Source: Candidatus Gastranaerophilales bacterium (GTDB lineage Bacteria > Cyanobacteriota > Vampirovibrionia > Gastranaerophilales > Gastranaerophilaceae). From it: a DNA stretch of 64,000 nucleotides. Both the position numbers and the translations under genes were made by a program. Positions 51,836 to 61,521 of the stretch are shown here, piece by piece; position 1 is the first letter of the stretch; each line of letters opens with the position of its first letter. The DNA lies in contig CALUQN010000001.1 in NCBI GenBank assembly GCA_944322945.1, positions 124,001 through 188,000 on the forward strand, read 5' to 3'. Under the pieces are notes generated by a model. It did no database searches, was not told where the DNA came from, and saw nothing but the letters and a program-made list of their open reading frames with translations.

Positions 51836-52075
51836 ATGACAATACCTGCCGTAACTCAAGCATTACCTGTACAAAACCAAAATTTGCCGCACAAAAAGCG
51901 TGTAAATTATGTTCAGATTACGGGTTATGGCGCAACGGCACTTGCAGCCGGCAGCGCAATAGCGGCTTCTAAGAAAAATATTCCACTGCACAAGTATCTG
52001 GCTTATGCCGCAGGAGTTTTGACTGCTGCCCATATCGGTATTGTTGAATATTTTCATCACAAAAAATCAAAATAG
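51836..52075 (+). CDS. Small two-helix membrane protein
   Basis: I set the start at the ATG at 51836 (79 residues), since AAAGGAGCAAAAAGAG lies just upstream of it. The product has a polar Gln/Pro-rich N-terminus (about 1-25), then two short hydrophobic, Ala-rich helices (GYGATALAAGSAIAASKK and LAYAAGVLTAAHIGIVEYF) and a basic tail HHKKSK. I do not recognise a family. It starts about 70 bases from the divergent PHP gene and is followed 32 bases later by the next hypothetical gene, so the two may form an operon. Confidence 0.6.
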   Translation: MTIPAVTQALPVQNQNLPHKKRVNYVQITGYGATALAAGSAIAASKKNIPLHKYLAYAAGVLTAAHIGIVEYFHHKKSK

Positions 52076-52107
52076 CAATTTTTTGTATGTTTTGGTTTTA
52101 TAGTTGT

Positions 52108-52743
52108 ATGCAAAACAACAATGTCTCGTTTACCTCAAATATCCGCTTTGTGCCGTGGAAAGTTTTTTCCAAAATGGAGAAAAAGAATGCCATTTTGTAC
52201 TACCACGACACTCCTAATATTTTGAAAGCTGATGAATTTTATTCACTTGATATAAGAACCTGTACTGGCGGCGGACTTACCAAACAGTCGACTGGCGAGG
52301 GCGAAGGGTTTCATTTTTGGGATGACAAGCTTACACAAAAGAAGGCAAACGACAATGTTATCTCTTTAATCAGGTTTGTAAAAAATCCGGAAAGAGGACT
52401 TGTTATAGGCGGCAAGCGTCTTGATGAAAATCCCTTTTCCGTGGCGCTGTTTTACAAGTTTAGAGATATGATAAAGGAAAGAGTTCAGAATTTGTCGGAG
52501 TTTTGTATCCACAGGTTTGAAGACAGTCAAACGCATTATCACTACGATACTAAAAACGATACCTGGACAATCTGTACGGAATACAGAAAAACTGCCAACA
52601 GTCCGCAAAGAGCCGTTAACAGTCTCGCTACCCTAAAAAATGCTTTTGAGAAAATTTCTATTGCACCGGGTGACAGATTATTTATAGGTGAAAAAGAAAT
52701 CCAGCCAAAGGATGCGCCGGAAATTTTTCTTAAACATGTTTAA
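52108..52743 (+). CDS. Hypothetical protein with N-terminal VSFTS motif
   Basis: I do not recognise this protein. I favour the ATG at 52108 (211 residues), giving MQNNNVSFTSNIRFVPW, which resembles the short N-terminal motif in several other genes of the window; an ATG seven codons upstream is also possible. It looks globular, mixed alpha/beta, with clusters TCTGGGLTKQSTGEGEGFHFW, IHRFEDSQTHYHYDTKNDTW and a C-terminal IAPGDRLFIGEKEIQ. No signal peptide or membrane segment. Its distance to the preceding small membrane protein gene suggests joint transcription. Confidence 0.6.
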   Translation: MQNNNVSFTSNIRFVPWKVFSKMEKKNAILYYHDTPNILKADEFYSLDIRTCTGGGLTKQSTGEGEGFHFWDDKLTQKKANDNVISLIRFVKNPERGLVIGGKRLDENPFSVALFYKFRDMIKERVQNLSEFCIHRFEDSQTHYHYDTKNDTWTICTEYRKTANSPQRAVNSLATLKNAFEKISIAPGDRLFIGEKEIQPKDAPEIFLKHV

Positions 52744-52832
52744 CATCGCGGCTAAGGGAGGTTCATTGTTGTGAAAGCTTTTTTATGTATAATTTATTAT
52801 CATAAATCGCAGGCATGACGTGAGGTGCAAAT

Positions 52833-54520
<1,688 letters not shown>

Positions 54521-54524
54521 ACTT

Positions 54525-54917
54525 ATGCATTTGAAAATAATTACTCATGAACGGGTTGTATTTGATGAAGATGTAGACGAAATCTACACCAAAGGTGTAG
54601 ATGGTGAGTTTGGTATCTTGAAAGGTCACGTTCCTGTAATGTCAGCGCTTGATATCGGAGTTACGCGTGTTGTAAAAGATAACAAAACGCAGTCGTTTAC
54701 AACAATGGGCGGTGTCTTGCAGTTCAAAGATGATGAAGGCATAATTCTGACCAATACAGCCGAAGCCGGTTCTGAAATTGATGTTGCCCGCGCAAAAGAA
54801 GCGCTAGCCCGTGCAAAAGCCAGACTTGCAGATGCTGACGCAAATATTGATGCCAAGCGTGCGGAAGCCGCTGTTGCCCGTGCAATGGCTCGTTTGAAGG
54901 CTACATTGAATAAGTAA
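54525..54917 (+). CDS. atpC: F-type ATP synthase subunit epsilon
   Basis: The 130-residue protein is the rotor-stalk epsilon subunit that couples proton flow to F1 and inhibits hydrolysis. LKIITHERVVFDEDVDEIYTKGVDGEFGILKGHVPVMSALDIG is the N-terminal beta-sandwich with the conserved GEFGILxGHxP motif; the C-terminal Ala-rich helix pair (AKEALARAKARLADADANIDAKRAEAAVARAMARLKA) is intact. It lies 4 bases after atpD and 4 bases before the CHR transporter gene, so it is in the same transcript. Confidence 0.96.
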   Translation: MHLKIITHERVVFDEDVDEIYTKGVDGEFGILKGHVPVMSALDIGVTRVVKDNKTQSFTTMGGVLQFKDDEGIILTNTAEAGSEIDVARAKEALARAKARLADADANIDAKRAEAAVARAMARLKATLNK

Positions 54918-54921
54918 TCAA

Positions 54922-55497
54922 ATGGAAAAATCTTTTTACAATATATTTAAGACTTTTTTTAAAGTAGGAACTTTGCTGCTTGGCGGCGGGTATGTAATCT
55001 TGCCGTTGTTGCAGGAAGAGTTGTGTGTAAAAAGAGACTGGGTCGATTTTGATGAGTTGTGCGAGTATTACGCGCTGGGGCAAAGTGTTCCAGGAATTAT
55101 AGCAGCAAATACTTCCATATTTGTCGGGTGTAAATTGTGCGGAACAAAGGGTGCAATAGCAGCTGCAGCCGGCATGATTACTCCGGCTTTTATATCAATT
55201 GTTCTGCTTGCAAAAATTTTGGAGCAGCTTGTTGCTTATCATTTTGTCCAGAGTCTTTTCTGGGGTGTCGGCATCGGTGTAATTATGCTGTTGTTTCTTG
55301 CTGTTAAAGAAATGTGGGGAAAAAGCATTGTTGATAATTTTACCTGTGTAGTATTTTTTGTTGCATTTTTTCTGTCAGCCGGGTTTAAGGTATCACCTGC
55401 TTATTTAATTATAGCCGCAATTATTTTTGGAATAATTTATGAAAAATACAGGCAAATAAAAGCCGCACGCCGTGCAGAAGACGGGGTTGAAAAATGA
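54922..55497 (+). CDS. Chromate transporter family (CHR), first half-size subunit
   Basis: The 191-residue membrane protein is a single-domain CHR (ChrA-like) transporter. The N-terminal signature FKVGTLLLGGGYVILPLLQEEL and GQSVPGIIAANTSIFVGCKLCG match the first CHR motif pair; about five to six hydrophobic segments follow. In half-size CHR systems two such proteins with opposite topology pair to form the transporter; the second follows at once with an ATGA overlap (55494-55497). Substrate is uncertain: chromate export is known for long ChrA, but half-size members in anaerobic gut bacteria may transport other oxyanions. It is co-transcribed with atpD-atpC. Confidence 0.88.
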   Translation: MEKSFYNIFKTFFKVGTLLLGGGYVILPLLQEELCVKRDWVDFDELCEYYALGQSVPGIIAANTSIFVGCKLCGTKGAIAAAAGMITPAFISIVLLAKILEQLVAYHFVQSLFWGVGIGVIMLLFLAVKEMWGKSIVDNFTCVVFFVAFFLSAGFKVSPAYLIIAAIIFGIIYEKYRQIKAARRAEDGVEK

Positions 55498-56024
55498 TTT
55501 ATTGGGAATTGTTTAAAGAATTTTTTCATATCGGATTATTTTCATACGGCGGCGGGTATGCAACGTTACCATTTCTTTACCATATTGCGGAGAATAAAGG
55601 CTGGTATACGGTAGACCAGTTAACCAACATGATAGCAGTGTCGTCGGTTACACCTGGGCCTGTCGGCGTTAACGTTGCAACTTTTGCGGGATTTGTCACA
55701 TCAGGTGTTTTGGGTTCGTTAATCGCCACTACAGCAGTGATTTTACCGTCTTTTGTTTTGATTTTGATTATATACAGACTTCTGGATAAATTCAGAACGA
55801 ATAAGTACGTGCGATCTATTATTTATATGCTGAAGCCGACAGGCTGCGGATTGCTGGCAGCTGTAGGAATTGAGATGTTTATTCAGGATATTAATATGCT
55901 CGGGATGGTGCTGCTTGTCGGGTTATTCATTGCAGGAATGGCGGAAAAGCGTTCCCCTATGTTTTATCTGGGGGTATCTGCTCTTGCGGGGATTGCTGCC
56001 GGATTATTTAATTTAATTGATTAA
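55494..56024 (+). CDS. Chromate transporter family (CHR), second half-size subunit
   Basis: The 176-residue protein is a second single-domain CHR: FHIGLFSYGGGYATLPFLYHI and SSVTPGPVGVNVATFAGFVTSG correspond to the same two motifs as its neighbour but have diverged (PGP instead of PGI). About five hydrophobic segments are visible. Its ATG overlaps the upstream stop (ATGA), so the pair is translationally coupled and probably heterodimeric. It is the last gene before a 350-base stretch of tandem repeats. Confidence 0.88.
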   Translation: MIYWELFKEFFHIGLFSYGGGYATLPFLYHIAENKGWYTVDQLTNMIAVSSVTPGPVGVNVATFAGFVTSGVLGSLIATTAVILPSFVLILIIYRLLDKFRTNKYVRSIIYMLKPTGCGLLAAVGIEMFIQDINMLGMVLLVGLFIAGMAEKRSPMFYLGVSALAGIAAGLFNLID

Positions 56025-56374
56025 ATTTCAGCTAGCAAAAAAAATTTTGTTTGTGTTTTACTTTTACTACACGCTTGAAAATATGTGTAAGACAAAAAGG
56101 AAAAAGCAAAATCCTCAAAAAGCGATAATATGAAAACTGGTAAGTAGTAACGAAAAAAAGAGATGCGTTGACAAGAAAAAGCGCAACTTAAAAGACAAAA
56201 AAAGAAAGCCCAAAAAACTACAAAAGCGACAAAACGAAAGTTAGTAAGTAGTAATGAAAAAAAAGATGCGTTGACAAGAAAAAGCGCCATCTAAAAGACA
56301 AAAATTAAAAGTGAAAAAGCTGAATAAGCGATAATATAAGGACTGGTAAGTAGTAATGAAAAAAGGAGAAATAA
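56025..56374. other. Non-coding stretch dominated by three tandem ~103-bp repeats
   Basis: No gene is supported; a minus-strand frame through this A/T-rich DNA is low in complexity. The DNA holds three degenerate direct repeats leading up to the start of the next small gene (see 56123-56356). Confidence 0.6.
56123..56356 (+). repeat. Three tandem ~103-bp degenerate repeats upstream of a small gene
   Basis: The units share AAGCGATAATAT, GGTAAGTAGTAA, GATGCGTTGACAAGAAAAAGCGC and AAAAGACAAAAA in the same order. TAAGTAGTAA occurs at 56141, 56245 and 56347 (spacing 104 and 102). Units 1 and 2 are nearly whole; unit 3 is cut short by the ribosome-binding site AAAGGAGAAATA of the gene at 56375. Each full unit contains a TTGACA hexamer. 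Confidence 0.75.
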
Positions 56375-56698
56375 ATGAACAGTATTAGCAACAACAATTC
56401 ACAACCCCAATTTACCTCATCAATTATCCCTTACTCTTCAAGAAAACCATTGAACACTTATTTGAAACCATTAAATGATTATTTTGAAGTAAAAGGATTC
56501 GGAAAAGAAACCGCATCAGTGTTGCGCGAAAAAATCAGCGGAGCACAGGCAGCTGTGGGTTTTGACAAAAAAGGACTGCTTGTAGTCGGCAAAGACAAAA
56601 GTGCAGACAATTTTATCGGCAGAGTGCTGAAAGAAATCGATCCGGATGTAAAATATGTAGACGATGCTCCGGAAATGAAATTTGATATTATGGCATAG
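56375..56698 (+). CDS. Small hypothetical protein with N-terminal QFTSS motif
   Basis: The 107-residue protein begins MNSISNNNSQPQFTSSIIPYSS, an Asn/Ser/Gln-rich segment like the N-termini of several other genes in the window, then a compact alpha/beta body: FEVKGFGKETASVLREKISG, GFDKKGLLVVGKDKSADNFIGRVLKEIDPDVKYVDDAPE. I do not recognise a family. AAAGGAGAAATA gives a strong ribosome-binding site at the end of the third tandem repeat, so the repeat array is likely its promoter or leader region. A bidirectional terminator follows. Confidence 0.68.
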   Translation: MNSISNNNSQPQFTSSIIPYSSRKPLNTYLKPLNDYFEVKGFGKETASVLREKISGAQAAVGFDKKGLLVVGKDKSADNFIGRVLKEIDPDVKYVDDAPEMKFDIMA

Positions 56699-56724
56699 TC
56701 GATAAAATAAAGAAAACAGAAAAT

Positions 56725-56761
56725 AAAAAAAGTACAAATAACAGATGTTTGTACTTTTTTT
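56725..56761. terminator. Bidirectional terminator
   Basis: AAAAAAAGTACAAA and TTTGTACTTTTTTT form a hairpin flanked by A and T runs, serving both the small gene (plus) and the convergent comM/yifB gene (minus). Confidence 0.85.
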
Positions 56762-58308
56762 TATGTGTTTGCCTCCAGCGCATCTTTGTCAAACATTCTG
56801 TACTGAAGCGCCTGCATCAGATGGTTCTGGGTAATATTTTCAGAGCCGTCAAGGTCGGCAATTGTACGTGAAAGTTTTAAGACTCGGTCATATCGTCTGC
56901 CGGAGAGCTGGTATTTGACCGAGGCAATTTTGAGCATTTCCTGAGATTTTGCATCCAGCTGGCAGTATTTTTTTATTAGTTTCGATGTTAATTCGGAATT
57001 TGTGAGAATGCCATCATTTTTGTAGCGCTCATATTGAATTTTACGAGCATTGATCACGCGTTTACGTACGTCAGCGGAAGTTTCAGCCGGCGCATTAGTA
57101 TTTAATAGTTCATCAGCAGTGAGGCGCGGAACATCAATTTGCAAATCAATCCTGTCTAAAAGCGGGCCGGAAAGTTTGCTGAGGTATCTGTCAATTTGGA
57201 ATTGCGAGCAGGTGCATTGTTTTTCTTTGTCGCCTAAAAATCCGCACGGACAGGGATTCATCGCACCGAGCAGCATAAATTTAGCCGGATATTTGACGGA
57301 GTGTTTGCTTCTGGAGATGACAATTTCGCCGTCTTCAATGGGCTGCCTTAGCACTTCCAGAACATTGCGCGGAAATTCAACCATTTCATCAAGGAAGAGT
57401 ACACCGCGGTGAGCAAGAGTGATTTCCCCCGGTTTTGGAGTTGTGCCGCCGCCGATAATTCCGACAGCCGAGGCTGTATGGTGAACCGGTCGGAAAGGTC
57501 TTTGTGTCATAAGCGGTTTGTCTGCCGGCAGCATTCCTGCAATACTGTAAATCCGAGTAAGTTCAAGCGCTTCCGAGAGCTCCAGAGGCGGCAGTATTGA
57601 GGCAAAACATTTTGCCATAAGGGTTTTGCCGGAGCCGGGAGAACCTATCATAAGCAAATTATGCGCGCCCGCTGCGGCTATTTCCATGGCGCGTTTTGCT
57701 TTTTGCTGCCCTTTTACGTCTTTGAAATCGTACGGATAGTCAGAATTTTCGCCGGTTTTCAGGTATTCATCAATATCCACTTTGGTTTGCGGAATAGGTG
57801 CTTCAATAAAATGATTGACTACATCAGTGAGATGTTCGGCGCCGTAGATGTTAATACCTGTGACAAGAGCGGCTTCTTTTGCGTTATCTTTCGGTACAAT
57901 TACGTTTTGGACTCCAAAATCTTTCAGCCCGACAACGAGCGGCAAAATTCCGGTAATCGGGCGCAGTGTTCCGTCAAGTGAGAGCTCGCCCAAAAAAGCG
58001 TAATCTTTAACTTTTTCAGCATCAATTGTGCATTCTTCTATTAAAATTCCGACGGCAATCGGCAGGTCAAACCCTGTACCTTCTTTTTTCAAGTCAGCCG
58101 GCGCAAGGTTTGTGATAATTTTTTTTGACGGGAATGTGTAATTGGAATTTTTTATCGCAGAGCGAACCCGTGATTTTGCTTCATTAATCGCAATGTCCGG
58201 AAGTCCGACAATTACCATTGCGGGAAGTGAATTTACGATATCAGTTTCCACATCCGTCTTGTAAGCTTCCAGACCTATAACAGTTGCAGTCGTTACTTTG
58301 TTTACCAT
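56761..58308 (-). CDS. comM: YifB/ComM family Mg-chelatase-like AAA+ ATPase
   Basis: The 515-residue protein belongs to the YifB/ComM family; ComM is a DNA-branch-migration helicase that widens recombination during natural transformation. The N-terminal ~170 residues form the Lon-like domain (GLPDIAINEAKSRVRSAI, NLAPADLKKEGTGFDLPIAVGIL), followed by the AAA+ core with Walker A GSPGSGKT at 222-229, Walker B GVLFLDE and the zinc site NPCPCGFLGDKEKQCTC. The C-terminal lid domain (LSGRRYDRVLKLSRTIADLDG) is typical of Mg-chelatase relatives. Length is normal. With prepilins in the window a transformation role is attractive, but pilus assembly genes are absent here. Confidence 0.93.
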   Translation of the reverse strand: MVNKVTTATVIGLEAYKTDVETDIVNSLPAMVIVGLPDIAINEAKSRVRSAIKNSNYTFPSKKIITNLAPADLKKEGTGFDLPIAVGILIEECTIDAEKVKDYAFLGELSLDGTLRPITGILPLVVGLKDFGVQNVIVPKDNAKEAALVTGINIYGAEHLTDVVNHFIEAPIPQTKVDIDEYLKTGENSDYPYDFKDVKGQQKAKRAMEIAAAGAHNLLMIGSPGSGKTLMAKCFASILPPLELSEALELTRIYSIAGMLPADKPLMTQRPFRPVHHTASAVGIIGGGTTPKPGEITLAHRGVLFLDEMVEFPRNVLEVLRQPIEDGEIVISRSKHSVKYPAKFMLLGAMNPCPCGFLGDKEKQCTCSQFQIDRYLSKLSGPLLDRIDLQIDVPRLTADELLNTNAPAETSADVRKRVINARKIQYERYKNDGILTNSELTSKLIKKYCQLDAKSQEMLKIASVKYQLSGRRYDRVLKLSRTIADLDGSENITQNHLMQALQYRMFDKDALEANT

Positions 58309-58350
58309 ATTTTGATTATACTATAAAATTTTTGATATATAATAAGAGCT

Positions 58351-59346
58351 ATGAATAGCGAGAAAAAAATTTTAGCAATGAATTTTGGCGGTATAGGTGA
58401 TGAGATATTTTTTCTGCCTGCGTTAATTTCTCTGAAAAAAGAATTTCCGACCTCTCATATTACGCTTGCTCTGGAGCCGAGAAGCAAGAGCGTAAAAGAT
58501 TTGACGGATATTATTGATGAGGTTTTTCTGGTTGATGTTAAAGGCAGAAAAAAATACACGGAACTTTTGAAACTGATATTCTTTGCGCGCCGCGGCAAGT
58601 TTGATATGGTTATATCAGCAGGGTCTAACAAATTTATCAGTGTAATTTTACGGCTTACAGGAATTGAAGAACGCTACGGGTACAATTCCGGAAAATTGAG
58701 TGAAGTTTTACTCACCAAAGCTGTTCCATTGAACAAAAATCAGTACGCGTGCGCAATGTATCACGACCTTGTGACACCTGTGACTTCTCATAAGACTTAT
58801 TTGCCTGAAATTAATGTTCCTCCGCAGGAAAAAATTCCTGATTCAGTTTTGATTCACCCGGGGGTCAGCAAATTGAGCGTTCAAAAAGGAATGATAAAAA
58901 CTGTTGGCGCTGACGTGTGGGCAGAGGTCGTTAATCTTTTGATTAAAAAAGGTAAAAAAGTTATGCTGGCAGGCGGGCCTGATGACAGAGAATGTATTGA
59001 AAAAATTCTTTCTACGGTGCCGGCAGATGCCGAAAATTTTGAAAATTATTACGGCAAAACTAAAAGCCTGAAAGATTTGGCAGAACTGATAGGCAAAGCA
59101 GAAACTTTTGTCTGCTCTGATTCTGCACCGTTGCATGTCGCTGTTGCCATGAAAACTAAAACTTTTGTAATTTTCGGACCGACAGATGACAAAAAATTAA
59201 TCCCGCAGTCAGATTTGGTTATTCCGGTAAAAGCTGACGACAACTGCCCTTTGAAACCATGCCTCTGGGAGCGCAGAAAAACAACCTGCAAATCTCTCGA
59301 TTGTTTAAAAATTTCCGCGCAGGATATAGCAAATAAAATTATTTAG
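58351..59346 (+). CDS. GT9 family glycosyltransferase (heptosyltransferase-like)
   Basis: The 331-residue protein is a GT-B fold transferase of family 9, which adds heptose from ADP-heptose to lipopolysaccharide core. The N-terminal domain starts ILAMNFGGIGDEIFFLPALISLKKEFP, a GT9 hallmark, and the C-terminal domain contains VLIHPGVSKLSVQKG, AGGPDDRECI, the conserved LKDLAELIGKAETFVCSDSAPLHVAVAMKTKTFVIFGPTD and a C-terminal Cys set. An LPS-like core is implied, consistent with the AsmA protein elsewhere in the window. It is divergent from comM with 42 bases between starts. No other LPS genes adjoin it. Confidence 0.9.
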   Translation: MNSEKKILAMNFGGIGDEIFFLPALISLKKEFPTSHITLALEPRSKSVKDLTDIIDEVFLVDVKGRKKYTELLKLIFFARRGKFDMVISAGSNKFISVILRLTGIEERYGYNSGKLSEVLLTKAVPLNKNQYACAMYHDLVTPVTSHKTYLPEINVPPQEKIPDSVLIHPGVSKLSVQKGMIKTVGADVWAEVVNLLIKKGKKVMLAGGPDDRECIEKILSTVPADAENFENYYGKTKSLKDLAELIGKAETFVCSDSAPLHVAVAMKTKTFVIFGPTDDKKLIPQSDLVIPVKADDNCPLKPCLWERRKTTCKSLDCLKISAQDIANKII

Positions 59347-59411
59347 TTGTTTTGAATTATTTTGTTATATAATGTTTTTGTTACCCCAAATTATTATGAA
59401 AGGATAAAATT

Positions 59412-59780
59412 ATGCAAGTACAACAAGTTAGAAGTAATCAGCAATCATTTGGTCGTTTTTATTGTGAAGATGAAGTAACAGGTCAAATTTATAAATCACT
59501 GGTGAATGCCCCTGCAGTGAAAAAGTTCGGAGAAAAATACAGCGGCAGATTGTCCGTTGATACATTCTGGAGCAGCAAGAACAAAGACAGAGTTCAATAT
59601 GCTTTGACAGTTGATAATATTCAACCTGTTAAATTTTGGGATAAAGTCCGCAATTTATTTAACGGTGGTGTAGACCGTGGGTCTGTAAGCCTTAAAACGC
59701 ATGCAACATCACCTGAAGAATTGGCAGACAGAGTAGCTATGAAGCATAGCGATACATTACTTCATATCTACGAAAAATAA
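59412..59780 (+). CDS. Small hypothetical protein with N-terminal QSFG motif
   Basis: The 122-residue protein begins MQVQQVRSNQQSFGRFYCED; the Gln-rich start and QSFG at 11-14 resemble the N-terminal motif seen in other genes here. The body (YKSLVNAPAVKKFGEKYSGRLSVDTFW, KDRVQYALTVDNIQPVKFWDKVRNLFNGG, TSPEELADRVAMKHSDTLLHIYEK) looks like a small alpha/beta domain. Its style and length resemble the protein at 56375, and the two could be distant paralogues, but I cannot align them beyond the first 20 residues. GAAAGGATAAAAT precedes the ATG. I do not recognise a family. Confidence 0.65.
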   Translation: MQVQQVRSNQQSFGRFYCEDEVTGQIYKSLVNAPAVKKFGEKYSGRLSVDTFWSSKNKDRVQYALTVDNIQPVKFWDKVRNLFNGGVDRGSVSLKTHATSPEELADRVAMKHSDTLLHIYEK

Positions 59781-59843
59781 ACCAAATGTAACAAAATGTA
59801 AATATGTTTTTAAAAAGCCTGAAACCCTGTCATAATCCCTTAT

Positions 59844-59883
59844 AGGATAGGATAGGATAGGATAGGATAGGATAGGATAGGAT
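59844..59883. repeat. Simple sequence repeat: eight AGGAT units
   Basis: Eight perfect copies of the 5-base unit AGGAT lie between the previous stop codon (59780) and the next start (59949), about 65-105 bases before the latter. Repeats of this kind change copy number by slippage and can switch expression. Confidence 0.92.
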
Positions 59884-59948
59884 GCCGCGTAACACTTTTT
59901 TTCGTTGTATTTACTTTATATATATAGTAAACATAAGGAGCAGAGTAT

Positions 59949-61046
59949 ATGACGCAATGGCAAGTCGGCAGCGGTTATAATTATCCGTTATGGCAATTTC
60001 AATATCAGCAGCAGCCTCAATTTGCTACAGGCAGTTTTACGCCAATGTTTTTTAATTTTAATCCGCAGCCGCTGGCGGGTGGCAATTTGATGCCGGATAA
60101 CTTATATATGATGCAGCCAACTCCGTTTTGGGGCAGCTCATTCGGAAAATTTCTAGCTAATATGCTTGGTGTAAAATTCCAGCAGCCGGTTATCAATACC
60201 TCTGAAGTTTACAATAATATGGGGCTTAATTTAACCGGCAATCAGCCCGTTTCTCAAAACGACAGCCAGCCGGTATCAGGAAATGCTGTTCCGGTACAGC
60301 AGGCAGCACAGGATGCAGTGAAGATTATTCTTGAAAACTTTGACTCTTCAGGTTTACCGGATGAGGTTAAAACTTATCTTGCAAAGATAGAATTTGCGGA
60401 TGAACCTTTCGGAGCGGCACGTGCAGATATACAAAACGGAAAAATTATTGTTAATACTGCAAATGGTTCAGCAAATACAACTGATATGGTAAAAGTTTTA
60501 ATTCATGAAAGTTTGCATTGCATGAATAAATCACCGTTTTCATCGGTAGAAGAAGAATACAACTGTGAAAAACAGGCAATTCAAACTACTGCAAAATTGA
60601 TTGATGCCGGAAAACTTGAGGATTATAAAATTTATAATCATTCAATGAAAGAACTTGGCGCTAATGAAAAGCTTCTGGATTCGTCATTAGAAGGCTGGTT
60701 GAAATCCGGCGGCTATAATAACAGAATTTTGGATAGCAAAGGCAATGTCAATATTGAACAATATGAAATTCATAGCGGCGACGTAATACGCATAAACGGA
60801 AAAGAATACGGCAAAATCGGCGAACATTTTCTGGAAGGTATGCAAAGCAGCAGTATTTGCCAGATGTTTTCAGTAAGTTCACAAAATAAACCAAATACAA
60901 GCGGGATAGTGGTTTTTGATAATACTACCCATACACAGCAGGAAGAACAGAGATTTTTGCAGCAGAAAAATAATCCGCAAAAGATAGAAATTGTCAGAAA
61001 CGGCGTAGTAATTTGCACAGGTACTGTCTATAATTTTCAGGGTTAG
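59949..61046 (+). CDS. Putative HExxH metallopeptidase, Gln-rich N-terminus
   Basis: The 365-residue protein starts with about 60 Gln/Phe/Pro/Asn-rich residues (YPLWQFQYQQQPQFATGSF), then a Gln/Asn-rich linker. LIHESLHCMNK at about 184-194 contains His186-Glu187 and His190 (HExxH), and EEEYNCEKQA about 13 residues later offers Glu as a third zinc ligand as in gluzincins. The C-terminal half is alpha/beta with YKIYNHSMKELGANEK and GDVIRINGKEYGKIGEH. No signal peptide. Family unknown to me; the metallopeptidase at 44817 shares the HExxH but not the surroundings. The stop is followed at once by the palindrome at 61047-61061. The AGGAT repeat lies upstream of its ribosome-binding site AAGGAGCAGAGT. 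Confidence 0.6.
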   Translation: MTQWQVGSGYNYPLWQFQYQQQPQFATGSFTPMFFNFNPQPLAGGNLMPDNLYMMQPTPFWGSSFGKFLANMLGVKFQQPVINTSEVYNNMGLNLTGNQPVSQNDSQPVSGNAVPVQQAAQDAVKIILENFDSSGLPDEVKTYLAKIEFADEPFGAARADIQNGKIIVNTANGSANTTDMVKVLIHESLHCMNKSPFSSVEEEYNCEKQAIQTTAKLIDAGKLEDYKIYNHSMKELGANEKLLDSSLEGWLKSGGYNNRILDSKGNVNIEQYEIHSGDVIRINGKEYGKIGEHFLEGMQSSSICQMFSVSSQNKPNTSGIVVFDNTTHTQQEEQRFLQQKNNPQKIEIVRNGVVICTGTVYNFQG

Positions 61047-61061
61047 CAAACATAATGTTTG
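61047..61061. repeat. 15-bp palindrome, copy 3, next to a stop codon
   Basis: CAAACAT-A-ATGTTTG begins directly after the TAG stop of the preceding gene. The same 15-mer lies at 16800-16814 one base after another TAG stop, and as its complement at 15488-15502. Confidence 0.65.
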
Positions 61062-61222
61062 CATCAAGAAAAGTGATGAAATGAGCAGGTGACCAAGTGA
61101 TCAAGTCTTAGCGCTTACGCGTATTTTCTGTAATGTAATTGATAATTTCCACAAATCTCTTTAGCGCTGACGCGCAGGTGTTACTGTAGGTCAGGCACTG
61201 CCCGACTGTTCTGTTTGTAGCA

Positions 61223-61305
61223 ATAGAATACAGAAAAATTATTTTCGGAACACGCGACTCACTATGTTCGCGCTATCGTCCTCAAATAACTTTTCTGTAT
61301 TCTAT
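61223..61305. repeat. Large inverted repeat with 22-base arms
   Basis: 61223-61244 (ATAGAATACAGAAAAATTAT plus TT) is complementary to 61284-61305 with one mismatch. The roughly 39-base loop carries GAACACGCGACTCACTATGTTCGCGC, which has its own GAACA/TGTTC pairing. It looks like a miniature mobile palindrome or a hairpin RNA. Confidence 0.65.
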
Positions 61306-61380
61306 AGGGGGTGTTATTCTGTGCTCTCTGCCGAATAGAATAATTAAGTTACAGTAGGTCTTGCACTGCCTGACAAAAAT

Positions 61381-61460
61381 ACGTCATTCTGAGCGTCAGC
61401 GAAGAATCTCTTTTTAATTAGATTCTTCACCCCAGTATGGCTATCGGGTTCAGAATGCCA
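61381..61460. repeat. Dispersed intergenic repeat, copy 3
   Basis: GTCATTCTGAGCGTCAGCGAAGAATCTC is followed by AGATTCTTCACCCC and TTCAGAATGCC, so the outer GTCATTCTGA/TTCAGAATGCC and inner GAAGAATCT/AGATTCTTC arms nest as in a hairpin. It is the fullest of three related copies (198-247, 16616-16672). Confidence 0.55.
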
Positions 61461-61476
61461 GATTAATGTAAATGTC

Positions 61477-61500
61477 TAGTCACTTAGTCACTTAGTCACT
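61477..61500. repeat. Three tandem TAGTCACT units
   Basis: Three perfect 8-base copies stand just before the SDR gene's end. It is a short simple repeat of unknown role. Confidence 0.75.
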
Positions 61501-61521
61501 GTTCCCTCATCATGTTTGCGT

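Larger units (their letters stand above)
61062..61521. other. Non-coding repeat-rich stretch
   Basis: No gene is supported. In order it holds unit sequences TGACCAAGTGATCAAG (61090), a large inverted repeat (61223-61305), the dispersed repeat (61381-61460), and three tandem TAGTCACT units (61477-61500). Frames here have no ribosome-binding sites. Confidence 0.55.

Noticed and set aside
52775-52822. Possible 15-codon leader peptide before yidD, starting GTG after GGGAGG
   Set aside because: The start is a GTG and the peptide has no regulatory amino-acid run or attenuator hairpin, so chance is the better explanation.
56021-56290. Minus-strand frame of 89 codons, rich in Phe, Leu and Ser
   Set aside because: It is the complement of A-rich tandem repeats. 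The product is low in complexity and has no start signal.
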